DNA of 64,000 bases from Isoetes taiwanensis (GCA_021234155.1 JAJEKV010000051.1:4966698-5030697), one strand, 5' to 3'. Positions 10,341 through 23,065 are shown, counted from the first letter of the stretch. Numbers and translations: made by a program. The notes: generated by a model from the sequence alone, not told the origin.

Positions 10341-10784
10341 TATAATAGACTAGAAAAGGGCCGGGCCCTTTTCTTTTGCTCCTTTCCTCGGCTCGGCCTC
10401 CGGGCAGCCTGCGCTTCGATGCAGGCCCACCACGTGCCCTATCTCCCTCTCTTCTCTCTCTTTTCTCTCTCCTATCTCTTCCCTCTCTCCTCTCTGCTCT
10501 CTCCTCTCTCTTCCCTCATCTCCTCTCTCCTCCCTCCTCCCTCCTCTCTTTCTCTCTTCTCTCTGTCCCCTCTCCTTGTGTCTCTCTCCTCTCTTTTCTT
10601 TCCCCCCTCTCGGGGCCTCGCCTCGGTTTGGATTCCCACCTATGTGACTTTTTTTTTTGCACCCTTCCTCTATTCGGCCCCTTCTCTTCCCTCTCCTCGG
10701 TTTTGGACATTCTTGGGACTATTCCTATCTTCGGCCTCCCTCCTTCGGTTCTCTCTCCTGATCAAAACCCTCCCATATCTCTAG
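10341..10784 (+). repeat. GC-rich module split by a short CT tract
   Basis: CTCGGCTCGGCCTCCGGGC and the GCCCACCACGTGCCC motif lie before a CT tract (about 10441-10600). CGGGGCCTCGCCTCGG and TTTTGGACATTCTTGGGACT follow it. Open frames crossing this are not gene-like. Confidence 0.65.
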
Positions 10785-11460
10785 TGCTAATTCCAAAGTG
10801 TCACACATCACATATTCTCTCTCTTAGTTACATTTACTACCAATTTCAAAGTATCATCCATTCCAAAGTCTCTACTCACCTATTACTACTTTTTAAATTA
10901 TATCACCTATTCCTTCTTACTCGTCTACTATGAATTCCAAAGTACAACCCCTATATATTCAAGAAACTTCCCATGTTACTAAGCATCTATTGCTCAACCA
11001 CCCATGAGCCCCATACTCACACATAGAACTATGAGGACCAATACCACATCTACACCCATGAGGACTTTCACGGCGTTTGTTCTTGGCATCCATGCAAAGG
11101 AGTTTACTCCAAATCTTTTACTTCTTTGTCTTCCCTATTATCCATGGAGCTTACTTACACCTATGCTATTAATTCCAATTACAACCTCTATATGTCCTCT
11201 TCATCATACATATTTTCATACTCACATATCTCTGAGGACCCATACGACATCTACACCCGTGAGGGACCTTCACCATATCTATTTTTTGATACTCTGCATG
11301 AGGTTCTCTCACCTTCTACCATATACATGCCCTACTAAAGTATCACCTATGAGGAGATTACTCACACTTACTATCATGGTTTGCATATTCACACATACAC
11401 ATGAGGACACATGCAGAACTCTCACCCTCTCCTCCTCATCTACTCCTCTCCCCTAAGGTG
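10785..11460 (+). repeat. ACCAATTCCAAAGTATCACC minisatellite
   Basis: Degenerate units with ACCAATTTCAAAGTATC, CACCCATGAG and ACTCACAC. Same order relative to the GC-rich module as at 8165-9312. No gene. Confidence 0.75.
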
Positions 11461-11615
11461 CTCTCTATAAAACATTCTAGAACATTATATTTTGAGTGTT
11501 TTCCAAAGTCTCAAAAACTTGTTATTTCTCCTTGCCCATGAGCACCTCCTATTCTAGAACATTCTCCCCTCTTCTATTCTCCTGGTCTTCAAAGTTTCAA
11601 AAACTTTCTTCTTTC
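11461..11615 (+). repeat. Partial TTCTATTTT/GAACATTC units
   Basis: Two decayed units with CATTCTAGAACATTATATTTTG and CAAAGTTTCAAAAACTTTC, joining the minisatellite above to the next CT tract. Confidence 0.65.
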
Positions 11616-13939
11616 TTTCTCTCCTCTCTCTATTTCTCCTTTCTTTCTCTCAATCTCTTCTCACTCTCCCTTATCTCCGACCTTTGGACCAATTCTCTCT
11701 CCTCTCTCTCTTTCTCTCTTCTCTCTCTCTCTCTCTCTTCTCTCTCTCTTTATTTCTCTCTCTCCTCTCTCTCTCTCCTCTCTCTCTCTCTTTTTTCTCT
11801 TTCTCCCCTCTCTCTCTATCTCTCTCTTTTCTCTCTCCTCTCTCTTTCTTCTCCCTCCTCTCTCTCCTCTTCTCTCTTCCCTCTCTTTTGTCTCCTCTCC
11901 TCTCTCTCTCCTCTCTCTCTTCCCTCTCCTCTCTTCTCTCTCTCTCTCCTCTCTCTCTCTCTCCCTCTCTTCCTCTTTCTCTTCTCTCTCTCTCCTCTTC
12001 TCTCCTTTCTCTATCTTTCTCTTTCCTCTCTCTCTTTCTTCTCCTCCTTAACTCTTCTCTCTCCATTCTCTTCCTCCTCTCTTCTCTCTTCCTCATCTGA
12101 GATTCTCTCTCTTCTCTCTCTCTCTATCTCCTCTCCTCTCTTCTTTCTCTCTCCTCTCTATCTCTCTCCTTTCTTTCTCTCTCCTCTCTCTTCTTTCTCT
12201 TTTTCCTTTCTCTCTTCTATCTCTCCTCTCCTTCTCTTTCTCCTCTCTCTCTCTCTCTCTTTATTCCTCCTCTCTCTCTCTCTATTTCTCTCTCTCTGTT
12301 CCTCTCTCCCCTCTCTCTCTCTTCCCTCTCTCTCTCATTCTCTCTTCCTCTCAATGTTCTTCTCTCTCCTCTCTCTCTTTCTCCCCTCTCTCTATCTTTC
12401 TCTCTCTTTTCTATTCTCTCTCTCTCTTCCCTCTCCTCTCTTCTCTCTCTCCTCTCTTCCCTCTCTCTCTCTCTTCCCATCTCTCTCCCTTCTGTCTTTC
12501 CCTTCTCTCTATCTCTTCCCCTTTCTAGAACATTCTCTCTCCTCCTCTGTATTTCTCTCCTCTCTGCCCACCTTTCCCCCTGTTAAAATCATCTCATTCT
12601 TCTTTCCTTTTTGGCCCTCTCTTCTATCTCTCTGGGGTCCCCTTCCCGAGGTTTCTCCTCTCCTATTAAACCTGTCCCTTTAACTCTCCTCTCTCTCTCT
12701 CTCAGGAATTTCCAACACCTCTCTCCTCTCTCTTCTTTCCCCTCTCTCTCCCCCCTCTCTCTTCCCTCTCTCCTTTCTCTCTTCTCTCTCTCTCTCTTCT
12801 TCTCTCTCTCTTGGTTCTCCTCTCTCTTTTCTCTCCTCTCTCTTCTTTCCCCTCTCTCTCTTTCCCCATGTCTCTCCTCCTTCTCTCTCTCCCTCTCTTC
12901 TCTCTCCTCTCTCTCCTCCCCTCTCTCTCCTCTCTTCTTCTCCTCTCATCTCTCCTCTCCCCTCTCTCTCCCCTCGATTTTTCCCTCTTCTCTCTCTAGC
13001 TTTGTTCTAGAACACTCTAGAGGTCATCTCCTCTCTCTCTCTCTCCTCTCTCTTCTTCTCTCCCTCTCTCCTTTCTCTCTCTTCTCTCTCCTCTCTCTTT
13101 TCTCTCTTGTGTCTCTCTCATCCTCTCTCTCTCTCTTTCTTTCCTCTCTCTCTCCCTTCCTCTATATGTCTCTCTATCTCTCTCCTCTCTCTTTATTTCT
13201 CCCTCTCTCCTTTTTCTCTCTCTCTTCTCTTTTCTCTTTAAATCTCTCTTTCTTTCCCTCTCTCTCTTCTTCTCCTCTCTTCTCTCTCCTCTCTCTCTCT
13301 CTATCTTTCCTCTCTCTTCTTTCTCTTCTCTCTCCCCTCTCTCTCTTCTCTCTCTCTCTTTTCTTTCTCTCCCCTCTCCTCTCTCTTTCCTCTCTCTCTC
13401 TCTCTCCCGTTTTCTCTCTTCCTCCTCTCTTTTCCTTCTCTCTCTCCTATCTCTCCTCTCTCTCAATTTCTCTCTCTTTTATATTCCTCTCTCTCTTTTC
13501 TCCCTCCCTCTCTTCTCTCTTCAATGTTTTTCCCTCCTTCTCTCTCCTCCTCTCCTCTCTCTCTCCTCTCTCTTCCCTCTCTCTCTTTCTCTCTTCCCCC
13601 TCCTCTTTCTCTCCTCTCTCTCATCTCTTCTCTCTCCCTCCCTTTTCTCTTCTCTCTCTCCTATCTCTAGTTTCCTTCTTTTATTTCTATTTCTCCCCTC
13701 TTCCTCTCTCTCTCTCTCTTCTCTCATCTCCCCCTCCTTTCCTCTCTCCTCTTCTCTCCTCTATCTCTCTTCTCCTCTCTTCTTTCTCTCTCCTCTCTCT
13801 CTTTTCAGCTTTCTGAACTCCTCTTCTCTCTAGAACTCTCTTTGTTCCATTCTCTTTTCCCCCCTTGCAAACTTTTAAAAACCTCTCTCTCTATTTTTCT
13901 CCTCCCTCCTGCCTACCCTCTCTCCTCTCTCTCTCCCTC

Positions 13940-14011
<72 letters not shown>

Positions 14012-14259
14012 CTCTCTCTCCTCTCTTCTCTCTCTCTTCTCTCCCTCTTCCTCCTCCTCTCTCTCTCTTCTTTCTCTCTCCTCTATTTCTCTCTCTCTCT
14101 CTCTTCTCCTCTTCCCTCTCTCTTTCTCCTTCTCTCTCTCTCTTCTCTCTCTATCTCCTCCCCCTCCTCTCTTCTCTCTCTCTTCTCCTCTCTCCTCTCT
14201 CTCTCTCTCTCTCTATTTCTCCCTCTCTCTCTCTCCTCTCCCCCCCCCTCTCTCTCTCC

Positions 14260-14299
<40 letters not shown>

Positions 14300-14790
14300 C
14301 TCTCTCTTTCCCTCCTCTCTCTCTTCTCTCCCTCTCCTATCCCTCTCTCTCTATTTTCTCTCTCTCTCTTCTCCCTCTCCCTCTTCCTCTCTCTTCTCTC
14401 TCATCTCTCTCTCCCTCTCCTCTCTCTTCTCTCTCTCCTCCCTCTCCTCTCTCCTCTCTCCCTCTCCTCTCTCCCTCTCTCTCCTATCTCTCTTTCTCCC
14501 TCTCTCTATCTCCTCTCTCCTCTCTCTCCTATCTCTCTCCTCTCTCTCTCCTATCTCTCTCCTCCCTCTCCCTCTCCTCTTTCTCCTCTCTCTCTATCTC
14601 TCTCCTCTCTCTCTATTTCTCCCCTCTCTCTATCTCCTATCTCTCTCCTCTCTCTATCTCCTATTTCTCTCCTCTCTCTCTATTTCTCCCCTCTCTCTCT
14701 ACCTTTCTCTCTCTTTTCTATTCCTCTCTCCCTCTTCTCCTCTCTCTTCTCTCTTCTCTTTCCCTCCTCTCTCTTCTCTCTCTTTTTTTT
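11616..14790 (+). repeat. 3.2 kb CT-rich microsatellite region
   Basis: Polypyrimidine tracts broken by short spacers near 12523-12720, 13000-13030 and 13800-13900. The 13000 spacer (TTCTAGAACACTCTAGAGGTC) and the 13860 spacer (TTGCAAACTTTTAAAAACC) are the internal landmarks seen in later 2.8 kb units. This therefore looks like an older copy of that unit. It includes a pure CT run at about 13938-14007. Confidence 0.9.
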
Positions 14791-14792
14791 TA

Positions 14793-14810
14793 GAACATTC
14801 TAGAAGGTTC
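14793..14810. promoter_or_regulatory. Heat-shock-element-like array
   Basis: GAACATTCTAGAAGGTTC: four perfect GAA/TTC units. If E1 is removed, it lies 111 bp upstream of the A-box of tRNA-like copy 8. Confidence 0.5.
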
Positions 14811-14878
14811 TAGGATCATCGTCAGGCCTTTTAATTAACCAAAATTTCCATTGCCCCACCTTAACTAAGTATGGACTT
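14811..14878 (+). repeat. Leader of tRNA-like copy 8, left of the E1 insertion
   Basis: TTTTAATTAACC, TTTCCATTGCCCCACC and TTAACTAAGTATGGACTT are the usual leader before a tRNA-like head. The leader breaks at GACTT and resumes at 23066-23070 with the same five bases, followed by TCTATTATTTCAAG. Confidence 0.8.
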
Positions 14879-16281
14879 TGTTGCACATTACGTGCAACAT
14901 GTTTTAATGATTCTTATTTCACTAATGTTACTTGCATCTTTTAGTTTGAGGTAAGTCAAGTTGTAGAAGATAGTTTCTCAAGTTAGTTCAAGTGTTCAAG
15001 AAGCTTAGAAGATCAAGGATTGCATTCAAAAGCCTGGGTGTGTAAGAACACCTCCTAGTGTGTTTGTGAACACATTGGGGCCATGAAGGGTAATCATGGC
15101 GCGATGTGCATAGATTTGATGAACAAACAGTTTGGAGTTTATGGTTGAGCAACAAGATACACCTTGGCACTATGTAAACTGTTTCCAGATTTTAAAGGTT
15201 GTTTTGCCTTGATTAAATTAATCATCTGCTAGGTTACGGAGTGATTTTACCTCTTTGTGAATAAAGAATGGAGCTGCATCAGATAAATTATTGGTGTTGT
15301 GCATGAGTAGTTTAATCTTCTGAGACAGTGAATTATTTCTACAGAGGACGTTGGATTTACTCATGAAGACAGGTTATGCCATGGGGCACAATGCCCATGC
15401 CTTGCACCATTGGCCTGTAAGGAAAAAAAACTGAAGAAAAGAAATAGTAATGGTTCAATGGTTCGGATGGTTTAATATTGATATAAAATAGCTACAGTGT
15501 TTTTCCTTAGCTCTGATGGTTGAAATTCATTTGGGTTGGATTGAAATAGTAGCTCAAAGATTGCTCCACGAATCGGTTGCGGCCGAAGAAAGCAGTTGTA
15601 AACCCGACCCATAAATAAGAGAAAATTTGCCAGAGGAGGTCGTCCGGGGCGCTCAATAGGGCAGTCGAGACCTATCTGAAGAAGAAAAATCAGAAGAATT
15701 GTGTTGAAGAATAATAAAAGCAAAGGTTTATGTGATGGTGATGGGTAAAAATTAATGTGGTGACCTTACTAGTTGTTCGAAGATTAAAGATAATTGGAGA
15801 CCAAGATAGACATTGGAGAATCGAGAAAATAAAATTAGAGTTGTGGCCGTGCTAGAAAATTTGGGCCGAAGATAAATGGGAAGCTAGTGGTTGTGAAAAG
15901 AAAATTGCTCAATTGATTACTTCTAGAAGGCAACATATTTTGTTTGGGCACCTTACTCTATTTTAATACAAGTTCTTTGAGATAGCAATGCTTTTGTCCA
16001 TGATTGTGGTGTTGTAAGTGAGAATTTCATTTTATACAATCCGTGTTTGAACAATGTCGTCCTTCCTATACCTCCTTCTCTTGTAGAATTGTGGATAGTT
16101 GTTGAAGTTTAAAAATCATTATGAGCATTTGTTGAAGTAAGAAATCATTGACTATATCTTGTAATATCTTTGAGGGTAGTCACGCAATGGCAGATTTCTT
16201 GTTGACAATAGCGGTAGTAAAATGAACTTGTGAAAGGAGTTATTTTTGGGAGGTTGTGCTTGGATTCAGTCTTGTACAACA
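14879..16281 (+). repeat. E1 5' LTR
   Basis: About 1.40 kb, starting TG and ending CA. The first 21 bp form a palindrome: TGTTGCAC, a 5-nt loop, GTGCAACA. It aligns throughout with 21647-23065, apart from many small indels. Open frames in it are not genes. Confidence 0.9.
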
Positions 16282-16285
16282 TCTT

Positions 16286-16303
16286 TGGAGGTTCTACCGA
16301 GAT
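16286..16303 (+). other. E1 primer binding site (tRNA-Gln type)
   Basis: TGGAGGTTCTACCGAGAT begins 4 bp after the 5' LTR. It is complementary to the 3' end expected of a plant tRNA-Gln (CCA plus the acceptor and T-arm 3' side). The same 18 bases occur in E2 at 41749-41766. Confidence 0.75.
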
Positions 16304-16334
16304 CTATTTGGATCGATACAAATTGAGTGTGATC

Positions 16335-17150
16335 ATGCCCCCAAAGAAAGTAGTGGCTATGGAAGATAAGCAGGAGACCAACTTCAATGAGGAGACAACA
16401 ATTACTCGGATCAATTCTGCTCCCACCTCCATATCATATTGAAGTTACCATGCCTACTCCTATCCCTACCTTTGATGGGTGCAGCGATCCTCAAGACTTT
16501 CTCACAATTTGTTTGAAGATTATTATGAGGAACATGGCAATAAGAAAGGTGCCATCGAAGTTATCTTCAAGTTGGCCCTTAAGAAAGAAAGCTAAATCAT
16601 GGCTCTTATACCGGGGAAGGCCGGGAAATGGGATGGGAATCCTTGAAACAAAAGCTTTTGGATGGGTTTGGATGGAATCACGAAAATGCCTTTCTGAGAT
16701 TGAGTACTATGCATCAAGAAAGGAGAAAACATCCACTCATCGTTGAAAAGATTCAATCTATATTTGCTTAGGTGCAAAGCGACATGGGGTTGACCGTAAC
16801 TATCACATGATACATGCCCTTCATAAATGGCTTGAAGCCTCGGTGGTACAAGAAAAATGAATAAGGTGCAGGTACTAGGAGAATTAGCTTTATCCATGTC
16901 GCATTTGCAAGGGCAATAGAGTTGCAAGGGTTATTTATGCCACGAAGAAGAAGATTTGGAGGATCGATGAACAAAAAGTGGAACCTTGCTATCTTTGTTG
17001 GAAAAAAAAATATAAAACTAGAGGAGGAAGTAAAAATGGGAGTGGCCAAAGCTACCCGTAGATTGGAGAGCTGGAATGATGAGCTTGATGGAAATATCAA
17101 GCGGTTGCTGAAAAAATGCTTAGCCATCTCGGGCGACATCCCTTTGTAAA
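16335..17150 (+). pseudogene. E1 gag remnant
   Basis: Starts at ATG 16335 (MPPKKVVAMEDKQ). The frame soon shifts. A following stretch reads TPIPTFDG then DPQDFL, parallel to TPVPVFDPSMNANNFL of E2 gag. This is the start of the retrotransposon gag (capsid) domain. Several indels and stops prevent a product. A weak trace of the zinc knuckle (GHFGK-like) is near 17250. Confidence 0.65.
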
Positions 17151-17779
17151 TATGGATGTGAGTCTAAAAACCACTCTCATTGTGAGAGGAGGCAGGGCAT
17201 CGAAGAAAAGTGCTTGTTGGTGGAGAGTTTGCCCCCAAATGCAATAAAGGGTCATTTTGGAAAGGCCCATCTTGTGCCATTTTTGTAAAGGAGGTTGACC
17301 CTGAGAGAGAGGATAAGTGTAGGAAATCAAAAAGTATATTGATATGAGGAATCATTGAATGTTAGGGTAAGGATGTTGAAGGAACTTCATCTTTTTCATA
17401 GATGCCATGTTTGAAGCGAGGAGGAGGTTTTAGCTGTCCATACTCGGTCCCAAAAACTGGGGCCAGGCGATGGAAGCTTTCGGCGAAATCCCAACATCCT
17501 TACCAACTCAAAAAGGTGCATTTTACGCCACCGACTCCACATAAAGCAGAATATGAGTCACGTGCATCACGGACATGAATGAGCTGGAGCATTTGCTCAA
17601 AATTCAAAAAGTAACAATAGATCTGGCTACTCTTTTAAAAATAGCTCCTAATTCTGGGGAAACAATTGTTCAAAGCTTAGGATCATGGCAAGCCATATGA
17701 AAATGTTGATGGTATGCCTTGTGCTTCCTAGACGGAAAGAAGACCGGGTTTTTAAAATGCAAGGCTGAGATCAAAGGGA

Positions 17780-18130
17780 AAAAACTCAACAAAGTTTATA
17801 TTAGATGGAGGATCGGGGATTGAGCATCATGCCATATCCGTAATGAGAGTTTGGGCTTTGTCAATAGATGAAACATCAAGATGCGTTTTGAAAACCTTTA
17901 CTAATGCAAAAGTAAAACCAATAGGTATGGTGACAAAGCTGGTGAAGTCCTGATCAAGGGATCATTGCAAATGTTGATTTTGTGGTAGTAGGAGTAAAAG
18001 CGAGGAAGATGGAGACACATATGACTTGCTTTTGGGCGGAAAATGGATGGGCGGTAGATGCTGAACCAGTGTGGTCTAATGGCTCTTGTACCATTTCTGA
18101 TGGTAATGTAAAGGAGTAACATTGCACGGT
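17780..18130 (+). pseudogene. E1 aspartic protease remnant
   Basis: A frame near 17800 encodes ILDGGSGI, matching LLDGGSPLNVMP of E2 protease. The C-terminal part near 18020-18110 (YDLLLGGKWM, then PVWSNGSCTISDG) matches YDLLLGRRWLS and PVWSKGECTISNG of E2. The frame is shifted between these. It would have processed the gag-pol polyprotein. Confidence 0.65.
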
Positions 18131-18349
18131 GACCAAACGGGGAAGATTACGAACAAGACGCCAAACACAATGTTAACAACGATTACTCACTTTGTGGGAT
18201 GGGAAGAGATATTGCAGCCTATGGGCGAGGTGTGTACCATGTTCCCTTGAGTGAATCGGGAAGCGAGCATGCCATCAACGTTAAGGGAGCCGCCATGGTT
18301 ATTCTGGCCAGGACAAGGATTTGGAGAGAAAAGATGGGAGGGCGGTTGT

Positions 18350-18720
18350 TAGTTTGATGGGAGGCATCTCCAGGCTGGCTCAAGTAGCGGCGGTGGAGCA
18401 ATAGTAAAAGATATGCATGACTTAGTTTTGTCTTCGAAGGAAAAGATAGTACCAAACATAACTTCTAATCTTTGCTTGAGAATATGAGGGGCTTGATTAT
18501 GGGGTTGAATCTTGCAAGGGAATGCAAAATTACCCATATCCATATATTTGGAGATTCCATGCTTGTGTGCAAGCAGGTGGTGAATATCAAGCAAAGAACA
18601 AAGAGATGGCCATCTATTTGGAGCAGTACACACTCTCCTCCTCTCGTTCGAATTATGGGACATTGTGCATGTACCGGGGGCAAAACACTATAGCGATCAG
18701 TTTGCGGGAACACTTTAATG
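18350..18720 (+). pseudogene. E1 additional (archaeal-type) RNase H remnant
   Basis: FDGRHLQAGSSSGGGAIVKD at about 18354 gives the first catalytic Asp and the glycine-rich strand. NITSN, then a shifted AEY-like site, then GLIMGLNLARE and HIFGDSMLVCKQ supply the rest of the fold. The domain lies upstream of RT, as in E2. Frameshifts make it non-functional. Confidence 0.65.
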
Positions 18721-19029
18721 GATTACCTCGTATGGAGTGCGAAGAAGAGGGGCGAGTTAGGAGAAGATATTTTGGAGCAGATGCATCCCATTCTTGTGGT
18801 GGATACTAGTCTAGAAAAGAACAAGTGAAAGAAATAGATGTAATGAAGAATAACTCGGAGAGATCTACGAGTGTGGGCGTGGATACAAATGTTGATGAAA
18901 TGAAGGGGTATGCTAGGATTTTTCAAAAGGAAGTGAACACTTTTGCTTGGGATTATGCAGAACTCAAGGCATTCCTTCACATATTGCGGAATTTAGCATT
19001 GGCTGAAACCGAGGGAGCAAGCCGGTTGC

Positions 19030-19780
19030 CCAAAAATTGAGGAGGATTAACCCTGCTCTAGAGCCCTTAATCAAACAAGAGATTGATAAAATGTTGCACG
19101 CTGGTCTGATCAAAGAGATTGAGAACCCAGAATGGGTTTCTTGTATGGTGCCTGTCAGAAAAAAGAACAAGAGCTTGAGAATTTGCGTAGACTATCAAGA
19201 ACTGAACAAAGCCACAAAGAAGGATTATTATCCAATTCCTTTCTAGAAGAAGTGCTTTATCTTTAGCGAGGAATCAAAAGTATTCTTTCCTTGATGGGTT
19301 TTGAGTTTAACCAAATACAAGTGAGGAAATTGACCAGCCCAAGACTTCCTTCATCACGCCATGGGAACTTATACTATGATAAAGATGCCTTCGGGTTAAT
19401 GAATGCCTTGATGTATTCGAAGAGCCATGGACAAAGCCTTTAGTACAATGCCTAAAGGGAATTTTTAGGTGTATTCCTTGATGACTTGTATCTGGGATCT
19501 TCAGAAGAAAAACATATTGAACACTTGATCTCCTTGTTTGGGCTGCGGGAGGTTTAACATTTGCACAGACGAAATGCATTTTTCAGCGTATGCTCACGGA
19601 GTTTTGCTAGGGCACCAAGTTTGAAAGGCGTGAAGGTAGGCTGAAGAAGCTAGATGTCATTAGAATCGCCACCTCCAACCAATCTTAAGCGGGTGAAAAG
19701 TGCGATAGGGATGACCAGCTTCCTAAGGATTCATGTCCTAACTTTGCCCCATCATGGAGCCAATTACCAAATTGTGAGGA
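19030..19780 (+). pseudogene. E1 reverse transcriptase remnant
   Basis: A frame from 19037 reads KMLHAGLIKEIENPEWVS, CMVPVRKKNKSLRICVDY and QELNKATKKDYYPIPF, the canonical gypsy RT N-terminal region. It aligns almost residue for residue with E2. After 19246 the frame breaks. Later fragments show the motif-A region (FLDGF) and motif C (VFLDDLYLGSS) near 19470-19505. Confidence 0.75.
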
Positions 19781-19799
19781 AGCGGCGATGCAGAAAGGA

Positions 19800-20230
19800 A
19801 GAGTTGTGATGTTAAGATTTGCTGGAATCAGGCCTGTCAAGAAGCCATGCACAAAGTGATAACTCAGTTATGTTCTGCAGTGGCCCTGACAAAACCAGAT
19901 CACGAAAAACCCTTCGAGGCTTACATTACAGTGACCTTGAAGGCTATGGGGTTCTTGGTTCCAAAAGCAGGCGTGTACTCAAGTTCTCGGGCAAGCAATG
20001 GAACCAAACAGAAGAAAGATATCCCCTCAGTGAAAAGTATGCTGCCTCTCTTATATTTTTTATAGATAAACACGGCTATATGTTTCTAAACCAAAAAATC
20101 ACTGTGTACATGAAACATAATCCCTTGAAGTACCTCATGAGCAAAAATCGGAAAAGAAAGACATTTGCATGGGTGGGGCTGCCCGACTTATGAGTTTGAT
20201 TTGCACATTGAGAGACCAACACAAGTGCAA
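19800..20230 (+). pseudogene. E1 degenerate canonical RNase H / connection domain
   Basis: KPFEAYITVTLKAMG near 19910 occupies the place of the usual TDAS motif, with the catalytic Asp replaced. ITVYMKHNPLKYLMSK near 20095 occupies the TDHxxL motif, again without the Asp. E2 shows the same losses, so they predate the separate decay of E1. Confidence 0.6.
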
Positions 20231-20439
20231 AGGATCAGGGTGCCTATTTGCCTTATGCCTTTTATGAACATGACATTGGTGGAGGCAGCAGACCATAGAG
20301 ATGGATGAGCATGCGACACAAGGTGATTTCAGGGAAGCATCTGAGCAGGGGGTGCACTATATAGAGAGCAAAGGCGTGGATGACACCCATAATTAAGTAT
20401 CTGCAGTACCAAGAAGAACCTAAGATGTTGAACAAAGGT

Positions 20440-21590
20440 GAGTTGAAGAAATTTAGAAAACTGTCTAGATATTCCTGGCGGGAGATGTCCTTTGCTATAG
20501 GACAGATCTAACATTTGTTGAGGTGCATTGATGAGTGTGAAGGAGTTGGTGATGGAAGAGTGTCATAGTGGCTTTTGCGGAGGGCATTTCTACGGCAAAT
20601 CCACGGCACAAAAAATCTTTGAGCTGGCTACTATTGGCCAACAATCTTCAGGATTGTTATCACAAAGTGAGCTGTTTCAAATGTCGATTCATGCCAAGAA
20701 AACCTTGGTGCGGGCATGCTCAGGCCCATAGTAGTGCGGGGGCCATTCCAAGTGTGGGGGCTGGACTACATTGGCAAAGATAGAACTGCATCATCGAATG
20801 GCCATCACTATATATTGGTTGCCTGCATTTGTTCACAAAGTGGGCTGAGCAATTCCATTGAAGAAGCTCGCAAGCATGGTACGGCTACCTTCATTTTGAA
20901 TAACATATGTAGCGGGGTTTGGAGTGCCACACAAGTTGTTGGTGGCGGGGAACTCATTTCATAAATGAAGTGGTGAACAAATTATGTAGAGACTTGGGCG
21001 TGGAAAAACATACCAGGAGTAGTTCATATTACCCTCGAGGCTTGGATGAGGGACGGTAGCAACAAATAAAGTGCTCAAAACATCTTGAAGAAGATTGTGA
21101 ATGAGAACAAGCGAGGCTGGCATCATAAACTTTTGGAGCATTATGGGCATATAGGCAAAATACCAAAGTCGGTACATGGAAAACACCTTTTGAATTGGTG
21201 TATGGGACTGTGGCACTCATGCCGGTTCATATGGAGATACATTTTAAAAATCATGTGAGAAGTGGTTGAGAACTATGCACAAGGATCTGAGGTCGGGCTA
21301 GATATGTTATTTTTGCTGCGGTGGATGAGGAAAGAGCACAAGCACATGACAAAATGCTTATGCATAAGAAGAGGCTGCAGATACATTCCTTAAAAGTATG
21401 ATGGCAAAAAAGTTTAAGCTATAGGAGATATGGTGCTTAAATGGAACAAAGCACTTTCGAAGACAAAAGCACCTAAGTTTGCAAATTTATGGGAAGGACC
21501 ATACTTTATCAAGGAAGAAATTTGGACTGAATTCTTATTGGTTGGCGATGCAAATCGGCGCCTTCAGGCGTGAATGCTTTGCATCTCAAG
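20440..21590 (+). pseudogene. E1 integrase remnant
   Basis: ECHSGFCGGHFYGKSTAQKI near 20555 is the HH half of the zinc-binding domain. GPFQVWGLDYIGKDRTAS near 20745 carries the first catalytic Asp. KFANLWEGPYFIKEE near 21477 is the C-terminal beta region. Shifts and stops separate them. Confidence 0.7.
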
Positions 21591-21606
21591 CGGTTCACGG
21601 CCATGA

Positions 21607-21646
21607 TAGGGCTGAAGGACCAGCCCATATTTTGTTTGGGCATAAA
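21607..21646 (+). other. Conserved hairpin and TTTGTTTGGGCATAA before the E1 3' LTR
   Basis: GGGCTG, a 6-nt loop, CAGCCC, then TTTTGTTTGGGCATAAA up to the 3' LTR. E2 has the same arrangement at 48808-48850. No purine run abuts the LTR, unlike a textbook polypurine tract. Confidence 0.55.
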
Positions 21647-23065
21647 TGTTGCATTAAGTGCAACATGTTTCTGTAGTTCTTATTTCACTAATGTTACGCA
21701 TCTTTAGTTTCGAGTGAAGTCAAGTTGTAGAAGATAATAGTTTCTCAAAGTTAGTTCAAGTGTTCAAGAAGCTTAGAAGATCAAGGATTGCATTCAAAAA
21801 AGCCACGGTGTGTAGGAACACCTCCTAGTGTGTTTGTGAACACATTGGGGCCATGAAGGGGTAATCATGTACGATGTGCATAGATTTGATGAACAAACAG
21901 TTTGGGTTTATGGTTGAGCAACAAGATACACCTTGGCACTATGTGTTGTTTTCGTTTTAAAAGGTTGTTTTGCCTTGATTGATAATCATGCTAGGTGCCG
22001 GGTGATTTTACCTGCTTGTGAATAAAGAATGGAGCTGCATCGAGATAAATTATTGGATCTTTGTGCATGAGTAGTTTAATCTTAGAGGCGGTGAATTATT
22101 TCTCGAGAGGGCGTTGGATTTACTCATGAAGACAGGTTATGCCATGGGGGCACAATGCCCATGCCTTGCACCATTGGCTGTAAGGAAAAAATTGAAAAAG
22201 AAAAGAAATAGTAATGGTTCAATGGTTCGGATGGTTTTAATATTGATATAAAATAGCTTCGATGTGTTTTTCCCTTAGCTCTGATGGTTGAAATTCCATT
22301 TGGGTTGGATTCGAAATAGTAGCTCAAAGATTTGCTCCACGAATCGGTTTGCAGCGGAAGAAGCCGACCTTTAGCAAACCGACCCATAAATAAGAAAATT
22401 TGCAACAAGGCACAAAGGGGGATCAGAGTGACTCAATAGAGGCGTCGAGACCTATGAAGAAGAAAAATCAGAAAATTGTGTTGAAGAATAATAAAAGCAA
22501 AAGGTTTATGTGATGGTGATGGGTAAAAATTAATGTGGTGACCTTACTAGTTGTTCGAAGATTAAAGATAATTGGAACCAAGATAGACATTGGAGAGAGA
22601 TAGAAATTAAAATTAGAGTTGTGACCGTGCTAGAAAATTTGGAAGCCGAAGATAAATGGGAAGTAGTGGTTTGAAGAAAATTGCTTTCGTGATTACTTCT
22701 AGAAGGCAACATATTTTGTTTGGGCACCTTACTCTATTTTAATACAAGTTCTTTGAGATAGCAATGCTTTTGTCCATGATTGTGGTGTTGTAAGTCGGGA
22801 ATTTCATTTTATGCAATCCGTGTTTTGAACAATACAATACGTCCTTCTATACCTCCTTCTCTTGTAGAATTGTGGATAGTTGTTGAAGTTTAAAATCATT
22901 ATGAGCATTTGTTGAAGTAAGAAATCATTGTATATCTTGTAATATCTTTGGGGTAGTCTGCGATATGGCGATTTCTTGTTGACAATAGCGGGGCTGGTAA
23001 AATAGACTTATGTGAAAGGAGTTATTTTGGGAGGTTGTGCTTGGAGTTGATCTCTGAGTACACCG
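21647..23065 (+). repeat. E1 3' LTR
   Basis: About 1.42 kb, starting TGTTGCA. The last bases read TACACCG where the 5' LTR has TACAACA, so the terminal CA has been altered by mutation or miscalling. The end is set by the GACTT duplication that follows. Confidence 0.88.

Larger units (their letters stand above)
14879..23065 (+). mobile_element. Ty3/gypsy LTR retrotransposon E1, decayed but full length
   Basis: LTRs at 14879-16281 and 21647-23065, a tRNA-Gln-type primer site, and remnants of gag, protease, an extra RNase H, RT, a second RNase H and integrase in that order. Flanking GACTT (14874-14878 and 23066-23070) is a 5-bp target duplication. Every coding domain carries shifts or stops, so it is not autonomous. 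Domain order and shared residues place it in one lineage with E2. Confidence 0.9.
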